A DNA stretch of 40,579 nt. It comes from Bacteroidota bacterium (GTDB taxonomy: Bacteria; Bacteroidota; Bacteroidia; Bacteroidales; FEN-979). The stretch is from NCBI GenBank assembly GCA_026391845.1, contig JAPLDG010000302.1, positions 1 to 40,579 on the forward strand, given 5' to 3'. Position numbers and translations under genes: made by a program. Positions 6,837 to 16,600 of the stretch are shown here, piece after piece. How positions within the stretch are numbered: position 1 is the stretch's first letter; every line of letters begins with the position of its first letter. The notes under the pieces are model-generated. The model was not told the DNA's origin. It saw only the letters and a program-made list of their open reading frames with translations, and ran no database searches.

Positions 6837-8123
6837 CTATTCAAACAGGGTGATTACCGCAGCGCCGCCTTCGCCGCCGGTCGGTATAATTCCTGAGTAT
6901 CCTGAAAGAATGCCTCCTTTACCGGATTTCGATGTCAATATCCGATCATTCAGGTAAGATCTTTCCAACCCGGTAAATACGTTCAGGATATTGTTCTGAG
7001 GATTGTCAGAATATCCGGTCACGGTACCGGAATTGGCGGTACCCGCATTTCCATGAACCGTGGTGGTGGAGTAGCCTCCTCTTTTCCCGCCGGTTCCGCC
7101 GGCAGCTTTAATCTGACCAAACCAGGAATCTCCGCCGTTTCCCCCATCCGTATCGCCATAATAACCCGGATTTGAATAATAGGCATTGTATCCGCCCGAT
7201 CCGCCGGCGCCGATCACAATACTGAATTGCTGATTGGGTGCAACGGTAATTTCCTGTTTTGCATACCCGCCGGTACCACCATCGCCCCCATTGTTCAGGT
7301 TATAAGAATATGAATATGCTCCGGCACCGCCGCCACCGCCTGCGCCGCCCCATAATTCAACTTTGATTTTAGTTACCGCGGCAGGAACAGTCCAGGTTTG
7401 AGAAGTGGTAATCGTGGTTTTATTATAGGCCGGATATCCACTGTTTGTCGAATTTATAATATAGGGGGCTGTTGCAGTTCCTGTCCCCGTAACCGAAATT
7501 CTGGTACCGGCCTGCAATTTGGTTTCAGAGCCATCCGTGACAGGTTTATTGGTCAGGTCATTGTAATTACCGCTAAACTCAACAGCGGTAGAATTAACAA
7601 TATAAGGGGCTATCTCTGAACCTGAACCTGATATTGAAATTTTATTGCCTGCCTGCATTTTGGTTTCAGAACCATCCGTTACAGGTTTATTGGTCAGATC
7701 GTTGTAATCGCCGGTAAATCCATTTCCAATTGATTCAGCATGCAGGGCATATGGCACACTCAACAATTGACTAACTCCGGTCACGCTGTAGTTTGTTCCG
7801 CCGGCGGGGTCTGTTTCTGATTTCATGAAACAGGGTCCGTTCGTCCAGTTGATATCAGAAAAGCTGCCGGTAGTTGAACCGCCCCCAATTTCCACAGACA
7901 CGAGTCCGTTGACGTTTGTGACAGCCTGGTGTGTTTCGGTATAGACAACAGTGCCGCTTGCCGATCCTTGTAAAATACTGATCCTGAGACCAACGTTGCT
8001 GTTCTGCACCAGTTTTCCGGCAGCATTCCTTACAACTGCCTGGTAACTGAATTTCCTGGGTGACTGGGCAAACACACTCATGGCCAGAATCACCGCTACT
8101 AAAATGGCAGACAACTTTTTCAT
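6837..8123 (-). CDS. exported repeat protein with a glycine-rich C-terminal domain
   Basis: The function is not known. The product is 428 residues with a clear signal peptide (MKKLSAILVAVILAMSVFAQ). It begins with a domain common in exported Bacteroidota proteins (FSYQAVVRNAAGKLV onwards). Two 47-residue repeats follow, each containing YNDLTNKPVTDGSET and APYI(V/I)NST (about residues 137-230). The C-terminal domain from about 245 is extremely rich in glycine with aromatic residues, resembling glycine-rich beta domains of surface or fibre proteins. No T9SS sorting domain is visible at its C-terminus. It follows the T9SS-tailed gene at 8128-8631 after only 4 bases, so the two are probably co-transcribed and might be partners at the cell surface. 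Confidence 0.7.
   Translation of the reverse strand: MKKLSAILVAVILAMSVFAQSPRKFSYQAVVRNAAGKLVQNSNVGLRISILQGSASGTVVYTETHQAVTNVNGLVSVEIGGGSTTGSFSDINWTNGPCFMKSETDPAGGTNYSVTGVSQLLSVPYALHAESIGNGFTGDYNDLTNKPVTDGSETKMQAGNKISISGSGSEIAPYIVNSTAVEFSGNYNDLTNKPVTDGSETKLQAGTRISVTGTGTATAPYIINSTNSGYPAYNKTTITTSQTWTVPAAVTKIKVELWGGAGGGGGAGAYSYSYNLNNGGDGGTGGYAKQEITVAPNQQFSIVIGAGGSGGYNAYYSNPGYYGDTDGGNGGDSWFGQIKAAGGTGGKRGGYSTTTVHGNAGTANSGTVTGYSDNPQNNILNVFTGLERSYLNDRILTSKSGKGGILSGYSGIIPTGGEGGAAVITLFE
7432..7713 (-). repeat. tandem 141-bp coding repeat, two copies
   Basis: Two copies of a 141-bp (47-codon) unit lie head to tail. The segment at 7672 onward (CCATCCGT, then ACAGGTTTATTGGTCAG) recurs at 7531 with few changes. 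The copies encode the two YNDLTNKPVTDGSET modules. Near-identity at the DNA level suggests recent duplication or gene conversion. Confidence 0.75.
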
Positions 8124-8127
8124 ATCC

Positions 8128-8631
8128 TTATTTTTTGATGATTTTATAACACTGCAACGTCATTCCATTTTCAGTGACGGTGAGAAAATATGCTGCGGGT
8201 GCAAGCTCCTCCATCGGGATAACTGTTTCGTCGGATTCAATTTTTATATTTTGCAAAAGCAACCCGTTTATATCATTCAGTTGACAGCATAAATTTTTAA
8301 TATCGTGGTTTTCTATTTTCAATTTAATAAAGGCAGTTGCCGGGTTAGGATATAACAGGCACTCCAGTGTGATTCCCTTCCGGGGATCAATACCTTCCAT
8401 GAATAAAATTTCATACGGTTGTTGCACCCCTTCTGTGACAGAACTGCCGGTACCCGTATTTGCAATGAATGCGACCTGTCCGACAGAGTAAGTAACCGAC
8501 CCTCCGTTGCCGGCAGCATTGTTGTTGGCGGAGAGGATTGACTCCTGCGCCATTGCGGAGACAGAAAGGAGGAACAACAAACAGACAGTTATTACCCGGT
8601 TGGTCAGATAAAACGCATGATATTTTCTCAT
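8128..8631 (-). CDS. small secreted protein with T9SS type A sorting domain
   Basis: The 167-residue product has a signal peptide (MRKYHAFYLTNRVITVCLLF, cleavage likely after SAMA). A short domain rich in N, G and S follows (SANNNAAGNGGSVTYSVGQV). The C-terminal 75 residues match a T9SS type A sorting domain: YPNPAT near the domain start, then an LAPAAYFLTV strand and a basic end KIIKK. The start at 8631 gives a compact signal peptide; upstream ATGs at 8664 and 8703 are in frame. The 8703 ATG is upstream of the predicted -7 box and so unlikely. T9SS cargo are exported through the outer membrane and often anchored to the surface. The specific role is unknown. Confidence 0.75.
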   Translation of the reverse strand: MRKYHAFYLTNRVITVCLLFLLSVSAMAQESILSANNNAAGNGGSVTYSVGQVAFIANTGTGSSVTEGVQQPYEILFMEGIDPRKGITLECLLYPNPATAFIKLKIENHDIKNLCCQLNDINGLLLQNIKIESDETVIPMEELAPAAYFLTVTENGMTLQCYKIIKK

Positions 8632-8682
8632 GGGAACAGTCGGTGTTTTATTAAATACTGCCATGGTGAAATAATTCAGCTT

Positions 8683-8690
8683 CAAATATA
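8683..8690 (-). promoter_or_regulatory. putative -7 box for the 8631-4869 gene group
   Basis: The minus strand reads TATATTTG, matching TAnnTTTG. It lies about 50 bases upstream of the start at 8631 and could drive the T9SS-tailed protein, the glycine-rich protein and perhaps the O-antigen-ligase-like gene. Confidence 0.45.
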
Positions 8691-8745
8691 CGAACTGTTG
8701 CACTGTTTTTTCAAGCCCTGTTGAAAAATAAAATTGGGACTACCC

Positions 8746-9891
8746 TCATTTAACCGACTCCCGATAGATCACCCCGCGTTCCTTCAGGCCGGCAAGCAGG
8801 TATGCCACACATTCAGGCTGTTGTCCGATGAATTCAGGCACAGAGATGCCTTTACGTGTATATAGGCCATCAGCGATCATGCGCAGCGCCACGGTGGCAG
8901 AATAGCCGGTGGTGCGTGCCATCGAATGGATTCGTGTGGCAGGATCATATTTATCAAAGAGATCCCATTTGTAGCTCACCTTTTTCCCGTCTTTTTTTCC
9001 TTCAACCATTACCTGCATTACGGTTATATCCACTTCACCCTCCTGTAGTTTCCATTTTGGAAAAAGCAGTTTAGCAGTGAGGTCCATCGGTTTGATGCGG
9101 ACTCCCCGTACCTCAATTTCCTCCTGGCTGAAGAAACCGGTTTCGCGCAGCACACGCATTTTTTCGATGTGTCCGGGATAACGCAGCGTCTTCTCTTTCA
9201 TATTGGGGCATTTCACAGTATGTGCCAGTGAGCGCAGCCCGTCGGTGTTGAAGGCTTCAAGGGTTCCGATACCCGGGAAGTTGAGCAATTCGGGATCGGA
9301 AAGCGCAGGTTTCACGATATGTATTCCGTTTTCAATGTAGCGGGCCGGACGGGTATATTCTTCAATCACATCTACCGGGGAAAACACGGCTTTATATTCA
9401 TAGGGCCATTCGCGGATTTCGGGCAGGCCGCCGACCATGTAAAGAATATTATCTGTTTCATCCAGCAGGTGATCTGCATATCCAATGAGCACGTTGCACA
9501 TTCCGGGGGCGACCCCCATGTCCATGATGGCGGTTACATTGTTCCGTCGGGCAAGTTCATCGAGTTCAAAAGGATCTTCGATGAAGAAGGCAATATCAAC
9601 CACATTCTTTCCGGCTCCGATGATGGCTTTGAGTGTTTGAAATCCCATAAATCCGGGAACAGCGTTGATTGCCATGTCGTAATCCGCTACCAAACGGGCC
9701 ACTGCGCCCGGGTCGCTCAGATCGGTTACGATTGTTTTCAGCACATTGGATGCCGGTTTTTGCCGTTCAGCAAGTTTTTGGAGAACCGTTTGATTGAGGT
9801 CAGCAACGGTCACATCAAATTTCAGGTCGCCGCAAAGGTCAAGCGCCATGGGACCGCCAACCAGGCCAGCCCCCAATACAATAATTTTCAT
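8746..9891 (-). CDS. saccharopine dehydrogenase family oxidoreductase
   Basis: The 381-residue cytoplasmic protein begins with an NAD(P)-binding Rossmann motif, VLGAGLVGGPMA (residues about 4-15). It continues with the saccharopine dehydrogenase/carboxynorspermidine synthase family fold, including MDMGVAPGMCNVLIG and GLPEIREWPYEYKAVFSP. Family members reduce or form secondary amines between an amino acid and an aldehyde or keto acid (lysine or polyamine metabolism). It follows the GH16-like gene by 24 bases on the same strand and may be read through from it, though a metabolic link is not obvious. The exact substrate cannot be assigned. The start at 9891 places the Rossmann strand at the very N-terminus, as usual. 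Confidence 0.8.
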   Translation of the reverse strand: MKIIVLGAGLVGGPMALDLCGDLKFDVTVADLNQTVLQKLAERQKPASNVLKTIVTDLSDPGAVARLVADYDMAINAVPGFMGFQTLKAIIGAGKNVVDIAFFIEDPFELDELARRNNVTAIMDMGVAPGMCNVLIGYADHLLDETDNILYMVGGLPEIREWPYEYKAVFSPVDVIEEYTRPARYIENGIHIVKPALSDPELLNFPGIGTLEAFNTDGLRSLAHTVKCPNMKEKTLRYPGHIEKMRVLRETGFFSQEEIEVRGVRIKPMDLTAKLLFPKWKLQEGEVDITVMQVMVEGKKDGKKVSYKWDLFDKYDPATRIHSMARTTGYSATVALRMIADGLYTRKGISVPEFIGQQPECVAYLLAGLKERGVIYRESVK

Positions 9892-9915
9892 GTTGCAGGT
9901 ATTTATTAATCATTT

Positions 9916-11835
9916 CTATTCGATGGTCAGTTCATAAATTTCCCCGATATAGTCCACTTTCGGAAAAGGGACATTATCCTGTGAGTAGGCCGATCCGATC
10001 CACCATTTTGTGTTGTGAAACTCCTGTGTGACGATCAGCAGCATCTGGTTGTTGGGAATTGAGGTAACCTTGTCGTCCATATAGCCAACAACACGCATTT
10101 TGTCTTTTGACGGACCAATGCGCCAGATGATCTTGTCAGGTTGCCAGTCAATCTGAAAATAGTAGAAGGGCGAAGCAAAAAGTTCGTCATCCAGTTCCGG
10201 TGTTTTTTCGGTGAGTGCCCGGTAATCTTTATCCCAGCGGTGGGCCCAATAGGTTTTGTTCTCATAACGCACCGGGTCGCAGCCGGCCTGAAATTCTGCA
10301 GGCTGCCAGCATGCCATGTCCCAATTCGTGCAGGAGACCATGATTTTGTCATCATCCGCCAGTATTTCTTCCGGGAAGGGCACATTCCAGTTCTGAACAT
10401 TGTTCTGGTCATCGATCCCGTTGTTGTATGCCGGGGGCAATAGCCAGGAAGGGCAATAGGGAACGGTTTTCAGAATTTCGAAATCTATTTCAGAATAACC
10501 CACATTCTTTACCCGCTGATCCTGGTTCCCTCCATAATAATTGGCCATGTAGCCATTGTTGTTGCAGTCGCGGCGGAAGTTCCAATCTGCCTGGCTCTGG
10601 GTAATGAGCCATATGGCGTTGGTGAGTCCGTTCCACATGTTGTTTTTGTTCAGCAACTCCGAAAGTTTGCACTTCAGGGTATATTTACCAAATGTCATCC
10701 CATGGCGGGTAATCACCCCCGCATTTTGCTTCCGCCATTTACCGAATTCCGATTTTGGGTTCCGGAGGGTGATTTGATGTTTCACAGGATCAGAAATCGC
10801 TGATTCGCAGGGGCGCGCCACTGAAGCTGTTATTGCCACCAGCTCCTCCTTGCGATAAAACCGCTTGTTCCAGTTATAGTCCATCCGGGTGTAATTGTCG
10901 TTCAGCACATCGGCAATTACAGGTATGTTGTTCATTTTTGTTGAGGGGTCGATAAAATGGACAAACTGTTCAAAAGGCGTCGTCTTGTAAAATGAGGAAT
11001 CCTGCCCGCAATCTGCTGTTTTTGATTTTGCTGCCTCTTCTTTTGAATATGCATTCGGATTGATGTAGATTCCGCCTCCGGGGTCGGGCATGGCCACAAC
11101 GTTCAGCATGTCGGAATATTTTTGCACAATGGTGTTTTTCAGTAACTTACCGGGGCCATACAAGAAATAGAAGTATGGATTCACAAATCCCTGTTCACTG
11201 TTCAGGCCAATGTTTTGCAATGCTTCGGGGATGATTTTTTCCTGAATATTTGAGGAAGCAGAGACAACCAGCAAGAAGCTGTAATTTCCCACCCTGGGAT
11301 TTCGTTTCCACCGATCGTTTTTGCCCTGGTCAAAATAGCGTTGTTCATTTCTTGGGTTACCGACAATCCGGAACCTGTTTTTCACCAGATGAAATTCCTG
11401 ATCGGCTTCGATGATTCCGGTTTCGGCGAATCCTGTGCCGGAATCCTCCCAGCTTCCATAAAAATTCTCCCATGCGTTCTGATGCTGTTTGGTACTGTCA
11501 ATCCCGTCTTGTTCGGGAAATTTATAGGATTCGTTCTGGTAATAAATCTTATATGAAAAATTCCGGGGTGCGGTTCCGGTATTTTTGAGTTTGAATTCCA
11601 GGTTAAAAAAACCGCCATCGACCTGTTTTGTTCCGGGTATCACGAAGCCTTGAGATATGGCATCCGTATAGTCGAGATACAACCTCTCTCCCTGTTTCCA
11701 GTTGGCGATCGGGTTGAAATCCTTCACCACAAACTCCTCACTTGCAACTTCCGGCGATCGGGCAGGTTGCCCGCAGGATATAACCAGGCAGGGGAAAAAC
11801 AGGATAAGCAGGATATATCGGAGGTTACATTTCAT
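9916..11835 (-). CDS. GH16-like lipoprotein (putative glycan hydrolase)
   Basis: The 639-residue product starts with a lipoprotein signal (MKCNLRYILLILFFPCLVIS followed by a lipobox Cys). An N-terminal beta-rich domain of about 300 residues comes first. A domain resembling glycoside hydrolase family 16 follows: the catalytic-type motif EIDFE at E449-D451-E453 fits the ExDxE pattern, and YFQIDWQPDKIIWRIG fits the conserved strand that follows in GH16. GH16 enzymes cleave beta-1,3/1,4-glucans or galactans. A start at 11955 would add 40 residues ahead of the lipoprotein signal and is rejected. It is third in an operon after the papain-like protein and the FG-GAP protein, 10 bases downstream of the latter. 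Substrate unknown; activity inferred from motifs only. Confidence 0.68.
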   Translation of the reverse strand: MKCNLRYILLILFFPCLVISCGQPARSPEVASEEFVVKDFNPIANWKQGERLYLDYTDAISQGFVIPGTKQVDGGFFNLEFKLKNTGTAPRNFSYKIYYQNESYKFPEQDGIDSTKQHQNAWENFYGSWEDSGTGFAETGIIEADQEFHLVKNRFRIVGNPRNEQRYFDQGKNDRWKRNPRVGNYSFLLVVSASSNIQEKIIPEALQNIGLNSEQGFVNPYFYFLYGPGKLLKNTIVQKYSDMLNVVAMPDPGGGIYINPNAYSKEEAAKSKTADCGQDSSFYKTTPFEQFVHFIDPSTKMNNIPVIADVLNDNYTRMDYNWNKRFYRKEELVAITASVARPCESAISDPVKHQITLRNPKSEFGKWRKQNAGVITRHGMTFGKYTLKCKLSELLNKNNMWNGLTNAIWLITQSQADWNFRRDCNNNGYMANYYGGNQDQRVKNVGYSEIDFEILKTVPYCPSWLLPPAYNNGIDDQNNVQNWNVPFPEEILADDDKIMVSCTNWDMACWQPAEFQAGCDPVRYENKTYWAHRWDKDYRALTEKTPELDDELFASPFYYFQIDWQPDKIIWRIGPSKDKMRVVGYMDDKVTSIPNNQMLLIVTQEFHNTKWWIGSAYSQDNVPFPKVDYIGEIYELTIE

Positions 11836-11845
11836 GAATCGGTCG

Positions 11846-13630
11846 TTATTTGTTAACCGGAAGTGAGTAAAGATGGACAAAATCCGGAAGTATGGTTTGG
11901 TAGTGGCGCGACTTTGGAACGTGGCCCATGACAAGGAATGAACCTGCAGCACCATTCAGAAAGCGTCCGGGAACAAGTTTCAGTGATTCGTAATATTTGG
12001 GGTTCTGATCCTTGTCATACCCATGAAAATCAACCGTGGCAACAATGCTGAAGCTGGTATCGCTAAACCTGATTTCCTTCAGGTCGTAACGCCAATCGCG
12101 GTTGTACCGGTAAACAACCATCCTATTTCCTTCTCCGGGAAGGCTAAAAAAGAGATCTGCAGGTTTAAGGGTATCCAGCCCGATGGTTTTTCCGGAATGA
12201 TTTTGTTTTTCGTTATAAACATGCTCCCAGTTCTTTGCGGTGACATTCAGTTTTCGCAGTGAGTATCCCGGTTTGCCATCCTTTTTGTTCCTGGAAACCG
12301 TCAAAACAACATCGTTTGGAGTCCCGGAAAGAAACCTGCCCACAGAGATGCCGGTTTCCTGCACATTCCGGTCCCATTCGGTTACCAGGCTGTTGTTATC
12401 AGAAACCACTACTTTCCACGCTCCGCCTGATTTTCCATCGGGTTCAAAGGACATCACTTTCCACGAGCCCTTATCGGAAATCATCAGAATTTCGGAGCGT
12501 TGATCGCCATCGAAATCGCCGGCATAGAGTGCATCCACAGGGTCATTCGATTTCCAGATGATTTTCAACCCGGTTTGTACCGGACTTGCGCTGTTGCAGG
12601 GTTTTTCAGACGGATTGAGCTCAGCAAGCATCCAGCCCTTCTCACCCGTCACGATGAACTGATCGGTTTGGGTTGACAGAAATCTCCCTTTTACAATCTT
12701 GTTTACAGGGGCAACCGATGCCACTGCCGCGGGGTTGGTCAGTTTGATTTTCCGGAATTCACGGTTTTCCGGACAAAAGGCATAAGAGGCGAGGCTGCCA
12801 TCTTTCTTCAGCAGGAGTAATCCATCGTTGCCGGTATGTAAAAAATCCCCTGAGATTGCAGCATCCGCGGGGTCGGTATCCGCTGCATTCAACTCAGGTT
12901 CCAATGATTCTTTTTCCAATAGTGACACAGGGAAGGGTGGATAGTTGAGTTTTTGGATATATCCGGCAGGCTTTGTCATATCTACCCGTGCTGAATCACC
13001 ACGCCGGTCAACCGCACCGCCAAACGCAATGAAATAATCATCAATCAGGATATCGGTGCTGCTGTTATTCCAAAAATAGACCTGAAGTTTATAGCCGGGT
13101 TTAAAGCCGATTGAGGTCAGGTCGATATAGGTGCTGATTTTAAACCACTTCCCTTTGGGAACTTCCGGTTCCGTAACAGCAAGTCCCCTCCAGCAAACAT
13201 TGACACCTACTTCATTGGAGGCGGTAAAGACGAGGCTTCCTTTCACATCATTTTTCGTCGGCAACACATAAATCCAGGCGCTCAATGCCACCGCTTTGAG
13301 GTTTTCGACACCGATTTCTCCGGCAGTTCGTTCCACAACCACGCTGAAGCTGTTTTGTCCGAATGCTTTTACAGAGTATTGCCCCGAGTGTGCCAACCCT
13401 TTGTAGAATCCGCTTGGCATCGCCTTTCCGGGGGCGACTTCGAAATCATAATAGAGAGAATGGGGTGAAAGATCCTGGACCTTTTCCGGGTTGACAAACT
13501 CTTTTTCCAATCCTGCCGGCATTTTCACCATTTTAGTGAAAGGGAAATATTTCAGCCCCAGCGCCAGTATGACCATTGAAAACAACAACAGCATACCCAG
13601 GATGGCCAGTCTCTTTTTCTTTTTCTGCAT
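11846..13630 (-). CDS. membrane-anchored jelly-roll and FG-GAP repeat protein
   Basis: The 594-residue protein has a basic N-terminus and one membrane segment (about 8-28), so it is probably anchored in the inner membrane or exported. Residues about 58-205 form a jelly-roll-like module: YYDFEV near the start, HSGQYSV, and an end with VYFWNNSSTDILIDDYFIAF. The rest is a series of FG-GAP/VCBS-like blades, the clearest being YAGDFDGDQRSEILMI, with others beginning SGDFLHTGND, VKGRFLSTQTD and VGRFLSGTPND. Such propellers often bind ligands or partner proteins. The jelly-roll module resembles those of three other proteins in this window (21299-23185, 27367-29130, 29159-29806). It lies 10 bases from both neighbours, so it is in one operon with them. 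Function unknown. Confidence 0.7.
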   Translation of the reverse strand: MQKKKKRLAILGMLLLFSMVILALGLKYFPFTKMVKMPAGLEKEFVNPEKVQDLSPHSLYYDFEVAPGKAMPSGFYKGLAHSGQYSVKAFGQNSFSVVVERTAGEIGVENLKAVALSAWIYVLPTKNDVKGSLVFTASNEVGVNVCWRGLAVTEPEVPKGKWFKISTYIDLTSIGFKPGYKLQVYFWNNSSTDILIDDYFIAFGGAVDRRGDSARVDMTKPAGYIQKLNYPPFPVSLLEKESLEPELNAADTDPADAAISGDFLHTGNDGLLLLKKDGSLASYAFCPENREFRKIKLTNPAAVASVAPVNKIVKGRFLSTQTDQFIVTGEKGWMLAELNPSEKPCNSASPVQTGLKIIWKSNDPVDALYAGDFDGDQRSEILMISDKGSWKVMSFEPDGKSGGAWKVVVSDNNSLVTEWDRNVQETGISVGRFLSGTPNDVVLTVSRNKKDGKPGYSLRKLNVTAKNWEHVYNEKQNHSGKTIGLDTLKPADLFFSLPGEGNRMVVYRYNRDWRYDLKEIRFSDTSFSIVATVDFHGYDKDQNPKYYESLKLVPGRFLNGAAGSFLVMGHVPKSRHYQTILPDFVHLYSLPVNK

Positions 13631-13640
13631 GCAGCTTTTG

Positions 13641-16600
13641 TTAACGGATCAGGATCATTTTCAGGCTACAAAGGTAATCTCCGGCTGTCATGCGACAGGT
13701 ATATATCCCGGCAGGAACCTGATTACCCCGCTCATTTTTACCATCCCATACCAGCACATGCGACCCGGGCTGCAAGGCGGTCTCACTCCAGGTGCGCAGC
13801 TTCGTTCCTTGCAGGGAGTAGATTTCAATGGTCACATCACTCATGGATGAAAGATCGTACCTGATCTGTGTTGCCCCTGAAAATGGATTGGGGAAATTTC
13901 CATCAAGCCGGGTTTTTGTCAGCGATTTTGGGTCGTCAACCTTCACCGGAAAGGTGACATGCAAGGTTACCGGTATCACAACTTTGTTGTTGTATAAATC
14001 GCGTGCCACCAGTTTGCACTGGTAGGTGCCGGGAACCAGTCCGGCTGCATTGATATTCACATCAACAATCCCTGTCTGGTTGTTCGTCAGGCTTCCTGTG
14101 GGGTTGGTCAGTGAAACCCAGGTATTTGCCAATCCGAAATTCTTTATCTTGACCGAACCTGGCAGGGTATGCTGTATGGCTCCCATGTTATCGCCCTGGA
14201 GCTGATACACCACAAAAACATCATTCATGAAAGATTTGCCGATGGTGCCCGACACTGTGGCAGTTGCAGTTTCGCCGGGTTTTAACACTCCCCTCCCTCC
14301 GGTGCTTTCACCGTGCCAGGTCAGCGAAGCCCCGTTACCGGCCGTTCCCTGAAAGGCAAGTTCCCCGAGCGATCCTCCCGAGAAATTGGTTGCGCCGGTA
14401 GTTTCAACTCCCGGTGGAAAATCAAGTTTGAGGTTTTTGATGTATTCATTGTCGGTACTCAGGTTATGCACCGTAAAGATCCAGCTGATGGTTTGTCCGG
14501 GAACAAATCCTTCGGTACCGCAGGCAACATATGAGCCGGTGATGTTGTCGGTTTGATTGACCGACTTATAAGCCGTTGTATCAAAAACCTGTACCGAGTA
14601 ATGCATGATCCCGCCACCCTGATTTGTGATAAAAACAGATTCTGTGGTATCCTGCCCTGTGACGAGGGTTTTTTCCACAGATAGTGGCGTGGCAGAGAGC
14701 ACCGGAACAGCGCCTTCAACCAGTGGAAGCTTGATAAAATCGATCAGGCAGCCATCCCATCCTGCAGAAACTGAATAATCCTTGTGGTAAACCCATGAAA
14801 GCAGGTGGTATCCCAGCGGCACCTGGAATGTTTCCTTGCTCCATACAATTTCGCCATCCCAGCGGGCTACTTCATAATTGTCGATAAAAAAGGCCAGATA
14901 ATCATATTCGTGGTTCCCGCTTGGATCATGTTCGCATGAAACATACTTGTAGAATGAGACCGGACCTTCGGTCAGCACATGTACGTTTAAATTGAGTTTG
15001 CTCTCCTGGCTATCGCCAAGCCATGCTGAACGGGCGCTGAAATTTCCCTCATATTTTACCCCTGTTTCAATGATCCAGGGTGCCTGGCCTCCGCTGAACC
15101 AGGGGAATTTCCCGAAATTTCCGGTTTCAAAATCTTCCACAATTTCCCCTGAAAAGAGGTAAATCGTATCGGTATTGGCAAAGTTGTTATTGGCCGAAAG
15201 CACAGATTGGATCTGAAATAAATGCTCGGAGGAAGTTGAACTGCCGGCTGCTGCGTGGAAAGTGAGTGTTTTCGACGAATCAGGTTTCAGCATGTTGATA
15301 TAGGCTGAATTTACGCTGAGGGTGAGATTGGTGTCTAACGAAGTAAGCTGTACATTGATCGAAGAGGCCTTTGAGCTTCCTGCATTTTTGAATGTAATCA
15401 GCATGTCTGCATTTTCTCCCGGATCAGGACTTCCGTTATCGCCATCAGAAAATTGTGTTCCGGTGATGTGAAACACAGGCGCATGGGCGACAAGTCCGAA
15501 TACCCGTTGAAAATTATGCTCGAGCGACTGAACGTTGAGCTGAAGGCTGAAGGAATGGTTATCTGGCACGCCCGGATTAATGTTGAATGAAAGGGCGTCT
15601 GTGAGGGTTACAGACTGCCCCCCGGAAATGGATGCAACTGTTTCCGTGCTATCGATGAGGGTTATATAAGGATCTGACTCAGTGATGGTAAAGACAATCT
15701 GATTCATCGCCTGCCCCCCTATATTGTTGGTGTTCAAGGTGATTTTTGCCGTTTCTCCGAATTCGATCAGGCTGTCACCGCCGGACAAAATAGTCTGGTT
15801 AACCAGTAATCCGGCCGAGCTGAACAGCAGCACTTTGGTTGAGGAAACATTGTTAATGTCTGTCACCTGAAATTTGACAGGCAAATTCTGGTAGGCGGTA
15901 ACAGGAGTTCCCGTAAATTTTCCATCTTCAGAAATCTGCATTTCCGGCGGGAAAGAGCAGGTAGCAAATTTATCCTTGGTATTGCTGGTAATAGTGCTAC
16001 CGTTGTGAAAAAGAGAGAATTGGTAATTTTTATTATCGCCCGAAGAGATCCCGCCTGTCCAGGTTGTACCGACCGGATAGGTCATGTCGCCATAATAATA
16101 TTCGATGGTCCCGTTTGGATAAAGTTTCACGGCAAAGTTCAGGTTGGTAGTTCCCTGCATGCTGGTGACAGAGGCTTTCCACCGGAAGATCGCGTAGCCG
16201 GCATTCCCTTCATACCATATACCCTGGCCGGCAGAGGGGTAAATCGTGAGGTCGCCCATGAAAGGAGCAATGATGCCGGTTTGTTTGAACAGCAGCATTT
16301 TATCGACGAGGTAGGGCCATGTAAAGGGCTGATCATCAAACAGGATGTACCCGCCTGCATAGACATAGACTTTATTGATACTTTTTTTATAGAATGGGAA
16401 ATTGAAATCAAGTGTTTTGACAGAATACCCTGTATTATTATTGGTAAGCACAAGTTGCTGGGCGGTAATGGCTGGAAAAGTAGCAGAGGTAGTGGTTTCG
16501 GGATAATCAAGTTTTACGTCCCACAGATACGGGAGGCTTCCGTTGGTGGCCGTAAGGGTTACATTGTATGGTTCGTACAGTTGAGCTGCAGGTAATGCAG

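Noticed and set aside
16005-16595. A 196-residue plus-strand ORF
   Set aside because: It is antisense to the large secreted protein and shows no recognisable motif or promoter.
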